DNA of 64,000 nucleotides from contig CAVMBN010000183.1 of NCBI GenBank assembly GCA_963678705.1, forward strand, positions 186,001 to 250,000. The letters run 5' to 3'. The position numbers and the translations under genes are program-made. This document shows positions 1 through 10,675 of the stretch, piece by piece. This DNA comes from Panorpa germanica. Lineage: Eukaryota; Arthropoda; Insecta; Mecoptera; Panorpidae. Every line of letters begins with the position of its first letter. Position 1 is the stretch's first letter. The notes beneath the pieces were generated by a model. That model searched no databases, had not been told where the DNA came from, and saw only the letters and a program-made list of their open reading frames with translations.

Positions 1-72
1 TAATCCTAAATTATATCCCAAATTCGGCCTATCCTGACTAGTAACTGTCCTTAGTTGCTACAATCATCCTGC

Positions 73-396
73 CTATGATTTCATCATATCTGCTGATGTA
101 GAAGTCCTTATTGGTCTTTCAAACTCTCCTGCTTTCTCCACGTCATAACGATCATTGCCTTTAATTTTCGTTATTTTGTATGGTCCTAAAAATTTAGCTT
201 TAACTTTAGCTCCTGTTGCAAATTGTGTACGTTGTATAGCCACTAAACTGTTCAGTGTATACTTTCTTGGTGCTTTACATTTCCTATTGTAGCTAGTCCT
301 GTTTTCTTGCTGAATTTTTAGAATATTTCCTTTAGCCTCTTCTCTCAGCTTCTCACGTTTATTTTCAAACTTATTTTGTATTTCTTCTGTAATCAT
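73..396 (-). pseudogene. Ty3/gypsy integrase C-terminal fragment, copy 1
   Basis: A 107-residue reading frame rich in Lys and Glu, ending in a small beta-barrel-like segment (GAKVKAKFLGPYKI, then RYDVEK), which is the usual C-terminal end of Ty3/gypsy integrases that binds DNA. The catalytic core that should precede it is absent: upstream of the first Met the sequence changes abruptly to a tRNA-like fragment at about 403-433. The stop is followed (minus strand) by a purine-rich GGCAGGATGA stretch and then TGTAGCAACT, a plausible polypurine tract and 3' LTR start. A dead fragment. Confidence 0.8.
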
Positions 397-402
397 TATT
401 GT

Positions 403-545
403 GTGTTCCTGGGTTCGATCCCCGGGCCAGAAATATATTTTCTGAGTTTAGAAATTTCTGGGTCTGGTAAAAATGTGTACCTATATACAACATATAGTTA
501 CATATAGTTTGGAGAGTACATAACATTTAAAAACTTATTTAAATA
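403..545 (+). repeat. tRNA-like (SINE-type) fragment, copy 1
   Basis: The stretch starting at about 404 contains a pol III B-box, GGTTCGATCCCCGGG, in a T-arm-like context, followed by a run resembling a SINE body. No convincing A box is seen upstream, so this is a 3' portion only. The same fragment recurs at 1384-1526 in the second duplicate. It lies exactly where the gypsy integrase frame breaks, so it is either an insertion or a recombination junction. Confidence 0.45.
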
Positions 546-1053
546 CTTATTTAAAAAAACCCATATGCCAATACACTTTATATGGCCAATGATTGGGTAT
601 TGTATGCAAGTTATTATATGTGCTGCCGTTGTTATTTAAAAACCCAAAGAGCCATTTCGTTATATGGACCATGGTTGGGTATTGTAGGCAAGTACTTATA
701 TGTGCTCCCAAGGTACATAAAATTTGTATGTATCACCCATGATGGGTACTGTATGCGAAGTTGAGGTACAAGACTAGAAAAAGGCGCAATTTATGTTTAT
801 TACAGAACATAACAACAAAAGGCGCCAGAATATAAACAAAAAATATAATTTCTGAAGTCTAGTAAAACACAAGATAGCCGCAAGCGTTCGTGCTTGATTC
901 TGACCATGTGCAGAGTTCTGGTTCAAAGGTTAAGAGTATTCTTGACTCAATAATTATTATTTATTACAAACTAATTATATCTAATCCTAAATTATATCCC
1001 AAATTCGGCCTATCCTGACTAGTAACTGTCCTCAGTTGCTACAATCATCCTGC

Positions 1054-1377
1054 CTATGATTTCATCATATCTGCTGATGTAGAAGTCCTTATTGGTCCTT
1101 CAAACTCTCCTGCTTTCTCCACGTCATAACGATCATTGCCTTTAATTTTCGTTATTTTGTATGGTCCTAAAAATTTAGCTTTAACTTTAGCTCCTGTTGC
1201 AAATTGTGTACGTTGTATAGCCACTAAACTGTTTAGTGTATACTTTCTTGGTGCTTTACATTTCCTATTGTAGCTAGTCCTGTTTTCTTGCTGAATTTTT
1301 AGAATATTTCCTTTAGCCTCTTCTCTCAGCTTCTCACGTTTATTTTCAAACTCATTTTGTATTTCTTCTGTAATCAT
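1054..1377 (-). pseudogene. Ty3/gypsy integrase C-terminal fragment, copy 2
   Basis: Second copy of the fragment at 73-396, offset by 981 bp and differing by two amino acids (Lys/Glu near residue 9, Arg/Gly near residue 94). It keeps the same abrupt start next to the tRNA-like sequence and the same downstream LTR-like sequence. It is the duplicate that lies next to the main body of the gypsy relic. Confidence 0.8.
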
Positions 1378-1779
1378 TATTGTGTGTTCCTGGGTTCGAT
1401 CCCCGGGCCAGAAATATATTTTCTGAGTTTAGAAATTTCTGGGTCTGGTAAAAATGTGTACCTATATACAACATATAGTTACATATAGTTTGGAGAGTAC
1501 ATAACATTTAAAAACTTATTTAAATACTTATTTAAAAAAACCCATATGCCAATACACTTTATATGGCCAATGATTGGGTATTGTATGCAAGTTATTATAT
1601 GTGCTGCCGTTGTTATTTAAAAACCCAAAGAGCCATTTCGTTATATGGACCATGGTTGGGTATTGTAGGCAAGTACTTATATGTGCTCCCAAGGTACATA
1701 AAATTTGTATGTATCACCCATGATGGGTACTGTATGCGAAGTTGAGGTACAAGACTAGAAAAAGGCGCAATTTATGTTT

Positions 1780-1990
1780 AATACAGAACATAACAACAAA
1801 AGGCGCCAGAATATAAACAAAAAATATAATTTCTGAAGTCTAGTAAAACACAAGATAGCCGCAAGCGTTCGTGCTTGATTCTGACCATGTGCAGAGTCTG
1901 ACGGCTGTGTTCCTGGGTTCGATTCCCGGGCAAGAAATATATTTTGATTTTTATAATCTGGCGCCTTTTTGTTGTTATGTTCTGTATTGA
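1780..1990. repeat. Foldback repeat with tRNA-type B box
   Basis: The ends are inverted: AATACAGAACATAACAAC at about 1780 is answered by GTTGTTATGTTCTGTATT at about 1973, and the match extends inward through GGCGCCAGA / TCTGGCGCC. The loop (about 1840-1930) holds GGGTTCGATTCCCGGG, a canonical B box. A related end (TGTTCTGTATTGAACA) recurs at about 4728. It interrupts the gypsy integrase just after its first catalytic Asp. It may be a small foldback element carrying a SINE piece. Confidence 0.6.
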
Positions 1991-3863
1991 ACAGTTTGTA
2001 AAGGTCCTAAATGGTCTATATGCCATGTGTCTAAAGGTAAACCTACATTAGGTATAGAGTTTAAATATCCTTCAACTTTACCCACTCTTTTGGTTGCTAG
2101 TATACATTCTATGCAATTATCTATACAGTTTTTAATCTTTTCAGCTAAATCATTGATCCAAAATTATCTGTTAATTATTTCTTGACATTTATTCAAGCCA
2201 CAATGTCCTATTTCCTGTGCTTTATGTATTATTTCTGGTTGCATGTTACTTGGTACTACTAACAGCTTTTGATCGTCTTTTAACCTGTATAATAATTCAT
2301 TTTCTATTATATACTTTCCTGCATAGTTCTTTGCTTGTATCGTCGTCTTCGGCTTCGGAAAATGCTTGACGGCTTTGACCTTATCCTTAGAGGGACGAAC
2401 ATTGCCTTGTTTAATTGCGTAACCTAGGTCGTTCATTTCCTGGGCTACCTGTATGACATCCTTTTCTAACCCTTCATCCAGCTGCTCTTGAACATCTAGT
2501 CGATCTGCAGGTGGTAGTTTAAGTGGCCTAGAAAATATGGGAGTTTCATTTTTCAATTTAATTATCTTTTCACTTTTAGAGTTGAGTAACTCTTTTCGTT
2601 TGTCATTGTCCACTAACTCGTGTATTTTATTAAAAACATTTTTATCGTTTATATGAGATAAGTCTAGTTCACTTTATTTATCACCATTGTCTATTTTTAT
2701 TGTCATTAATTGCTTAATTTCACTTTCATCTTTATCGTTATAAAGATTATAAAATTTTACACCCGTGTTATCAATAATCACTCTAGCTTTAGCTAAAATG
2801 TCCAAACCTATTACTATGTTCATATACATCGCCTGTGATGGTAACACTTCAAAATAACTAGCGTAATGTTCTGAATCAATTTCAATGTCCAATTTTATTC
2901 TACCTAAAGAATTTACTCGAGAGTTTAACAAACCGCGTATTGTTATAACAGAGTCATATAATTTAACATTTTTTAATGTTTTAAAAGAGTCTTCGCGCAC
3001 TGCTGATAAATCACTACCAGTATCTATTAAAGCGTTTACATAACTGCTTTTATTAACACAAATTAATTTTATCATTTCCACTTTCATAACATTATGCTCC
3101 GATTTACCAGTATTTATTTTAGTTTTACAGTTTCGACTAACATGTCCATAATTACCACAAGTAAAACATTTATAGCCCTTGTCTTTATCTAGACACAATT
3201 TAGATGAGTGTGATAACGAACCACAATTAAAACATTTAATCTTCTCACCTGTTGTCTGAGTTTTTGTTTTAGTACCTGACCTTGATCTCCTATCATAGTT
3301 CTGACTATCCATTTTTATTTTTTCATATTGTTCAAGCTTACGTCTAAGTTGCCCAATATTCTCAGCTCCATACAGTATCACTTTATTAGCTATACTATCA
3401 CGAATACCTGCTATGATATAATCAATAATAGCTGCTTCTTTGACATCTGCTTGTCGAGCTATGTCTAAAATATCATACACATATTGACGAAAAGTTTCCT
3501 CTGGTTTCTTAAATGTTTGTTAAAGCATTTTGTGCACCTGTGCACTATTTATACTCGTATCGAACTCATCGATCAAATACGATTTAAATGTATCCCAGTT
3601 TATTATCCTGGTTTCAAAATTGATAAATTGTTTTGCGGTATCAGTTAACAATCGCCTGGCATACAAATATCTGTACTTTGTATCTATTTCCGCCTGGTCA
3701 CAGAAATCATCAAATTGTTTATCCATAATTTAACATTTTTAAGTCCATCATATTTAGGTAAAGCCAATTCTAAATCTAAAAACGTATAATTAGTTTTATT
3801 AACTGTTTCATTGTTTACAGACCTGCTATTCTGTTCTTCAACTTTGCTATTATACGAGTTCAT
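1990..3863 (-). pseudogene. Ty3/gypsy gag-pro-pol relic
   Basis: The frame begins at the Met at 3861-3863 (gag N-terminus), shifts near 3727, and then runs as one frame to about 1990 through three TAA stops (near 3520, 2674 and 2164). In order: gag core; two CCHC knuckles at about 3150-3240 (CFNCGSLSHSSKLC, CFTCGNYGHVSRNC); a retropepsin-like site ALIDTGSDLSAV near 3020; a shortened reverse transcriptase start (about 2520); then the integrase H2C2 region (GHCGLNKCQEI) and WHIDHLGP with the first catalytic Asp near 2020. Most of the reverse transcriptase, RNase H and integrase core is deleted. It cannot be functional. Confidence 0.88.
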
Positions 3864-3879
3864 TCTCGTTAATCATTCA

Positions 3880-4440
3880 GCACGATTTCCACGTTGACTT
3901 AGTCCAACGAAGCTAAGTTCTTGACGTAATTCTGCTACTGACAGGTTGTTTAATTCCTCCATCAATGTTATATTTATCACTGCTGACAGATTGAAGTGCA
4001 ATTACTTTAACGAGTAAATTGTACGCACCTGGAAGTTAAGAGTATTCTTGACTGAATAAATTAGGTTTCCTTATTCGTTGGTCAATAGTTCTGGTTCAAA
4101 GGTTAAGAGTATTCTTGACTCAATAAACTATGTTTTTCCTTTATCTGTTGGTCAATAGTTCTGGTTCAAAGGTTAAGAATATTCTTGACGGAATAAACTT
4201 TGTTTTTCCTTTATCATTGTTTTATTTGTCACTGCTACAGATTGAAGAGCAATTACTTTGACGAGTAAATTGTATGCACCTGGAAGTTAAGATTATTCTT
4301 GACTGAATAAGCTTGTTTCCTTATCTGTTGGTCAATAGTTCTGGTTCAAATGTTAAGAACATTCTTGACGGAATAAACTTGGTGTTTCCTTATCCCGGTT
4401 GAGCCCTCAAGTGTGGGGTGACAATAAACCTATCCGGATT
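3880..4440 (-). repeat. Gypsy leader/LTR region with internal tandem repeats
   Basis: Upstream (minus sense) of gag lies an array built on a roughly 70-bp module containing GGTTAAGAGTATTCTTGACT, seen near 4026, 4097, 4168, 4284 and 4350. A longer unit (ATTGAAG..GAGTAAATTGTA..CACCTGGAAGTTAAG) repeats with a period of about 252 bp (3979 and 4231). The same module appears at 919-955 in the 3' LTR piece. LTR ends and the primer-binding site cannot be placed with confidence. Confidence 0.6.
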
Positions 4441-4832
4441 GACGTTTACAATTGTGGGTCTACCTTACACCTTAGTGTACGAAATAAAACATGCGAGTAA
4501 AATTTAATGAATATTTATTAAATACTCAAACTTAAACTATTTTCACTTTTTTTAAAACAATGGTAGTGTACTCATGCCACAGCAAGAAAAAAACTATGAA
4601 TGACAATCTGCCTTGCCATATGCGTGTGGCTTCAACTCCAATATTTAAATTGTTGCCCTGTGTGTGATTTCTACCAGAGACAATAATTACTACACAAATA
4701 TTGAAATGTTGCCACACACACATTTTATGTTCTGTATTGAACATAAGTTGCGGGCCAAGGAAAAATTCATGATCTCATAACCATTTTCAAAAATTATACA
4801 AAATTACATAAAAATATTATAGACTTCTTAAT
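4441..4832. other. Non-coding spacer
   Basis: AT-rich sequence between the gypsy leader and the end of the BEL/Pao pol. Apart from a 20-bp scrap of the 1780-1990 foldback end near 4728 I see no gene, repeat array or regulatory site. Confidence 0.5.
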
Positions 4833-7800
4833 TCAATGGCAATTTACATAATTTTGTGATAGGTCTATTATATACTTTATCACCAATTTTTACTTCTGCC
4901 ACTCTAACCTTGTCATCTTTCCCAGAAAAGACCTTTGTAATTCTGGCCATCGGCCAACTTAGTGGAGGTGAGTTTAAATGTTTCACAATAACTAAATCAC
5001 CTTCTTTTAAGTTTTCATTAGCATATTTCCACTTGGGAGCTTTAAAGCTGTGTGAGGTAGTCTTTTGACCATGCTTGCCAAAAGTCTTGTTTTAATTTTT
5101 TGACAATATTCCAAAACTTAATACGATTGACTGGTACATCTGTTAAGTTACCATCAGGGTAATCAGTCAAAGCAGTGCCAACTAAAAAATGCCCTGGAGT
5201 TAAATATTTATATTCATTTGAGCTAAGTGAAAGCAGTAGTCGAGAGTTCAACACTCCTTCAATTTGGATAACAACAGAATTTAATTCCTTATAAGTTAAG
5301 GTCAAATTTCCAACTACTCTCTTAAGGTGGTGCTTCACACTTTTCACTCCTGCTTCCCATATACCACCAAATTCAGGAGCATAACTAGGTATAAACATAA
5401 ATTTAATATATATATTATTACAAAAGCTTATAACAGTGTCTCTATGAGACATATTACTCTGTAGATTATACAATTCCTTTAATTCATTAGCGGCACCCTT
5501 AAAGGTTTTAGCATTATCACAGTAAATTTTAGTGGGCATGCCGCGTCTAGAAATGAAACGATTAGGACATGCCTAAAATGTTTCAGTTTTTAAATCAGAA
5601 ACTACTTCCATGTGTATGGCCTTTGTTGAAAAGCAAACAAACAAAGAAATGTAGCCTTTGGTAATCAATGGTTTGCGTATGCGAGCTATCTTCATATTAA
5701 AAGGTCCACAAAAATCTATACCTACATGCTGAAATGGTCTCGTGGCTGTAACTCTGTCAGGTGGTAGAGAACCCATCAATTGTTTAGCCGATTCAGCCTT
5801 CAATCGCGAACATATAACACATTTGTGAACTACCTTTTTGACCTCACGTATGCCATTGATAATCCAGAACCTTTGTGACAAGGAGCTGAGTACTAATCTA
5901 GCACCAGCATGGAGCAAGCGTAAGTGTTCATTTTTAATTATCATAGAGGTAATATTGTTAGCCTTTGGCAGTATGACTGGGTGCATTTTGTCTTTTGCAA
6001 TGCCTGCATTTTGCAACCTGCCACCAACACGAATCAGGCCAGAGCTGTCTATGAAAGGATGGAGACTACCTATACCAGATTTGATATTTGTGTCACTTAA
6101 GAGGCATTTTATTTCTTTAAAAAAAATTAGTTTTTGGACTGAACGAATGATAACTAATAGGGAATCATAAAGTTCTTTTGGAGATAAATGTCCATTTAAT
6201 TTGTAACTGTTATTCTTCTTACAGTTATTTAAAAATCTGTACATGTAAGCTAAGACACGCTGTAGTTTATTAATGTTAGAAATTTTTTTAAGTAAATCCA
6301 GCAGTAAAGGTGCTTGTTCCACCTCAATGTTACAAGCATTACAGTTAATACCTTTACCTTCTGATGGAAGTACCGTATTTAAATCATAAGAACGATCATG
6401 TTTAAATTCACAATTTGATAAATATTAAAGACCATGCCACCAAAGAGACTGATCCTTTAAATATTGTGGTTCTACACCACGAGAAATTAAATCAGCCGGG
6501 TTATCACCTAACTTTACATAGTACCATGAATTTTTATCAGTAAGTTGTGTAATTTGCTTTACTCTGTTATTGACATAGGTATTAGCCTTTATTTTTTCAG
6601 TTTGAATCCAAGCAAGGACTATTTTGGAATCACTATACAAGAAAACTTTATGTTCAAACCTAGTCGTGAGTATTTTACTGACTCTAGCTGAGAGTTGCGC
6701 CTGCAAGACTGCGCTATTAAGCTCTAGTTGGGGTATTGTAAGTACCTTATTTAATGGAGCCACACGAGACTTGGAGCAAATTAATTTTGTTTTTATTTTG
6801 CCATTTGCTGTAACAGTTCTCAAGTAAAGGCAGCACCCGTACGCTTTCATAGATGCGTCTGCATAGCCTATCAACTCTGCACTCACAAAATTTTCTTTCT
6901 TTATAAGTCGATCAACTGAAATACTGTCTGCTGTCTTAAGACCATTGAGGAACCTTTCCCACATCTGTAGTTGTTTGGCAGGCAGCAATGCATCCCAATC
7001 TATTTTTAAAAACCAAAGTTCTTGCATAATTAACTTGGCTACTACTATTATAGGACCAATCAATCCTAACGGATCAAATAAATATCCAATAAAACTGAGT
7101 ACTTTCCTTTTAGTATTCAAACTATCACCATTGGTGTCAGGACACTTAAAAGTTAATGTGTCTGAAAAAATATTGTATTTTAAACCTAAAGTCTTAATAA
7201 TGTTTGATATATTTAAATCTAATTCTTTAATATATCTTTTATCACTAGAGATGTCGTCGAGTACTGAGGGATGATTGGAAGACCATTTGTGCAATTTAAA
7301 ATTACCTAAGTGCAGTAAATCAATTAATTGAGACTTTAATTCAAATAATTGTTCCACATCATCACACCCACCTATGACATCATTAACATACGTATTTTAG
7401 AGCATTGCTCTTGCAGCAAGAGGATATTTATCTTTGTAGCGATGGGCAAGTTCTATGAGACACCGTGTGGCCAAAAAGGTAGAAGACTTTAGTCCGTATG
7501 TTACTGTCTGTAATTGCAAACAAATGATGGGCTTACCTGGTTCGTTTCTCCATAAGATATTTTGTAACACCTTGTAAGTATCATTTATTAGGACACAGCG
7601 GAACATTTTTTCTATGTCACAGATTATTGTAAACACATAAGTTCTAAACAATATGAGAATATCCAAAAGCTCACCCTGAACCACAGGACCATTCAGCATG
7701 ACATAATTAAGAGAAACTTTGTTTTTAGAACGCATACTTCCATCAAAGACCACACGCAATTTAGTAGTCTTGCTTTAATTATTGGTTACTGCATGATGCG

Positions 7801-8575
7801 CTAGAAAGTAATTAGGAGCATTATAAACATCATAAGAACCTATATCAATTTCTATGGCATGTCCCATTTCTACATATTGATCAATAAATTTCTTATAGAC
7901 CTCCAATAGTGAAGGATTTCGTTTAAATCTCTTTTCTAACACATAAAATCTTTGTAAGGCAACTGAGAAAGAATCCCCCAATTCTAGTTCATTTACTGGG
8001 CTGACTAATGGCAAATCAACATTAAAAGTATTATTTTTAAGTACTACTGAATTTTGAAAAATATTTTCAGCTTTTAAATATTCCTCAGAACACCTATCTG
8101 TATGCTCTGGGACTTTCTCAGTCGTCCAAAATTGTTCCATAACATTTTCAAGCTTTTTGTGGTCACAAATAGCAAAATTAGATACAATATTATTATATGA
8201 ATTATTATTTTGATTGTTCAATTTGCCTGCAACCACATATCCAAATGTAGTGTTTTGTAAAACTGACCCATTATTTAACTTAATACAGCCACCTAATAGA
8301 ATGGCAAAGTATACATCAGCTCCCAATAGCAATGATATTTTTGACGGTACATTGTACTGCTCATCAGCTAGTGTAATATTTTTGGGAAAAATAACCTTAG
8401 ATGTATCAATTAAAAATTAAGGCAAAGGCGTAGTGAAAAACTTAACTACAAGACAGTTCACATTGTATTTAATATTGTTGTTATGATAGGGCTGTATGTT
8501 CAAAATTGCTGACTGGTATATTTTTGTGGCTTTATTAACTATACCAATAATGTTACTACATTGAGTAGTTATATA
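4833..8575 (-). pseudogene. BEL/Pao polyprotein (protease-RT-RNase H-integrase), 5'-truncated
   Basis: Reading on the minus strand from about 8575: the Pao aspartic-protease region (LLGADVYFAIL, TTFGYVVAGKL), the EQFWTTEKVP linker, reverse transcriptase from KLRVVFDGS (near 7755) with motif A DIEKMF, the RNase H/A17 block (LIGYADASMKAYG, LYSDSKIVLAWI, NPADLISRG), integrase HHCC (HAGARLV, C..C), catalytic core (VGIDFCGPF, YCDNAKTFKG, PEFGGIWEAGVK) and the C-terminal DUF5641 domain ending at 4833. In-frame stops lie near 8419, 7775, 7397, 6425 and 5573, with a frameshift near 5042. The polymerase motif reads YVND instead of YVDD. Gag and LTRs are missing. Confidence 0.92.
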
Positions 8576-9365
8576 TTATTGGAACAAGCCTAACCTAACA
8601 TAACTTCAAATTATCTGCTCCTGTATTTTCATTAAAAGCAACGCAATTATGCAGTCAACGTAACTGTAATGCTGGTCAACGTTTCGTACAATACCAAAGC
8701 AGCCAGTAACACAAAGTGTCACAACAAATAAATAAATGTCAATTTAAGATAAATGCATTTTTAAACCTATATATTATATTACGAGTTCGTCACATGTCTA
8801 CGTCACATGACCTATATATAGAAGGATATATATTGGCCGAGAAATCAATATCAATGAACGAGTGTATTACAAATAAATGATGCTCTACTCGTACGTTTAA
8901 CATTCCAACACATTGCGTGTGTCGAATTACGATGACACACTTTGCATTCCAATCTAAAGTATTAGCAAAAATTAATTATTTTAGATTTATAGTTAAAATA
9001 AATGGGCTTGTGAAATCGTTTTTAAGAGTCTGAATCAAAGGGTCTTAATCACCGCCCGTGACGTCACATGCACTTGGATCACTTTACAGAGGTTCTAATA
9101 TTAATATTTTAATTGGTAATACCTCCTATAATATTATAACTTAATAAAAAATATTTTGAGCATTTGAGCTTCTGATAATAGAGGCCTACCCCAGACAGTC
9201 TTATATAAATCTTGTTCATTAGTCCATTAAAACATATGTCTAGTTTAGGCCGTATTCTACTGTAGAGGCATGAATTTCGCCCGGTTTTAGAAGCGCTGTA
9301 CGACGGAAACAAAAAATATTTTTACAATCAATTTTTTTACTATTTGTTTATTGATGTTTTATTAT

Positions 9366-9704
9366 TACATAAAAAAATTATTAAGAAGAAAAAATTAAAA
9401 TTGACAAAGTTATGAGCAGTCAAAGTGGGGGGTCAAAAAAAAAGAGTGTGCATTATTCCAAACCTCCTGGTGTTCTGAAACATAAAAAACAGACGGATTC
9501 TTAATTATTATAGATGCCGCTATCGTATAACCTTTGGATAATTTAAAAAAAATTTATTTTTTCAAAATGGCGGCAGTTTTTTTTTTATGTTTCAGAACAC
9601 CAGGAGGGTTGGAATAATGCACGCTCTTTTTATTTGACCCCCCACTTTGACTGCTCATAACTTTGTCAATTTTAATTTTTTTTTTTTAATAATTTTTTTA
9701 TGAG
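9366..9704. repeat. Long hairpin (about 120-bp arms)
   Basis: The arm at about 9366-9490 (ATGAGCAGTCAAAGTGGGGG; CACACTC-type A-rich run; CCAAACCTCCTGGTGTTCTG) is repeated as its reverse complement at about 9583-9704 (CAGAACACCAGGAGGGTTGG; CCCCCCACTTTGACTGCTCA). The loop is about 90 bp. Identity of the arms is high, with small indels in A/T runs. It sits in the middle of the larger inverted-repeat element. Confidence 0.85.
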
Positions 9705-9990
9705 CTATTTCTAGTTATTTAGGAATAATACAGCACGATGTCTAGTAACTGTATTTGTAGGTTAGGGTGAAACGTGTAATATTAGACGTCTAGTGCCGAC
9801 GCTTTATTATTATTCAACTATGAAACAATTATTTAATGTGATATCGGATTTACTACTTACAGGTGAACCCTTGAGAAGTCGATAGTCCACGTGCTTTACA
9901 AGGTACAACTCCCACAAATATAAAAAATAATCGAATTAATATTATAATAAACGGACATATAATATATAGGTTTAAAAATGATTTATCTTA

Positions 9991-10619
9991 AATGGGCTTG
10001 TGTCCTTATTTTTTAGTGGTCGCTTTTTTAATTGTTGATTGAAATTGATGTTATTAAATGTGTATTGGCGTTTCTATTTGATTAAATATCTAAATATTGA
10101 CGGAGATATAGCAATTAAAAGTTTGAATTGTAGTTTTAGCGCTAGAAATGGTCGGCCATATTTTTATGATGTTAAATGCATTTTAACGTCAGTTATTTGT
10201 TGAGTAGGTCAGTGCTGTGGTAATGTTCTGTAGCTGTTGGTAGTCAAATAATCAAGTCAAGTGAAAGAATAATCAGTTTTTATTTTATTTAACCCTGCTA
10301 AGGCAGACATAATATTGAAATTTTATTGTTCCTTGAAATAGCTGTAAATAATATTTGATATTTTGATATATAAATACATATAGCAGAGATTTATGAGCTG
10401 TAAGGTTGGCAGCGATTGTGATGTCACATGCATTTGAAATGTGTACAGCGTTGAATCCCTTAAATAATTAAAGAGACAAAATGACTTTTTTAATTGTTAA
10501 TATCTCTTAACATATAAGGAGTTATTAAAAAGTAATTGAACATTTGAGGTTCTAGTAACCAACTTTATCAATATATAGTACGCTTTTATAAAAGTTAAGA
10601 CATAGAACACAAGCCCATT
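9991..10619. mobile_element. MITE copy A (TIR AATGGGCTTGTGTCCT family)
   Basis: About 629 bp bounded by AATGGGCTTGTGTCCT on the left and an imperfect inverse (AGAACACAAGCCCATT) on the right. Its interior has the family landmarks GTGGTCG, GGTCGGCCATATTT, GTTGAGTAGGTCAGTGCTG and GATGTCACATGCATTTGAAA. It has no coding capacity. Copies occur at 13264-13690, 15213-15812, 46631-47256 and as a scrap near 58125. It lies inside the right arm of the surrounding inverted-repeat element. Confidence 0.85.
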
Positions 10620-10675
10620 GCGTTGCTTTTAATAAAAATACAGGAGCAGATAATTTGAGGTTATGTTAGGGATAT

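Larger units (their letters stand above)
1..1897. repeat. 981-bp-period tandem duplication (two copies)
   Basis: Positions 1 to about 916 recur at 982 to about 1897 with only scattered single-base differences (for example t/c near 52 and 1033). Each copy carries the end of a gypsy integrase on the minus strand, a tRNA-like fragment, and an AT-rich stretch. Between the copies (917-981) lies a gypsy LTR piece. Copy 1 starts at the window edge, so the array may extend to the left. The near identity implies recent duplication, or an assembly effect. Confidence 0.93.
8577..10675. mobile_element. Inverted-repeat DNA element, interrupted by a MITE
   Basis: About 60 bp at 8577-8650 (TATCTGCTCCTGTATTTTCA within it) reappears inverted at 10612-10675, and 8742-8785 reappears inverted at 9953-9996. 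The right arm is split by the MITE at 9991-10619, and about 118 bp present in the left arm between the two blocks are missing on the right. No transposase is seen, so this looks like a non-autonomous DNA element. Its left edge abuts the truncation of the BEL/Pao pol. Confidence 0.65.

Noticed and set aside
404-433. Possible tRNA gene (T-arm-like sequence).
   Set aside because: Only the B box and part of an acceptor-like stretch are present; no A box, anticodon arm or full cloverleaf.
5838-6170. Plus-strand 110-residue open frame.
   Set aside because: Exact antisense shadow of the BEL integrase region.
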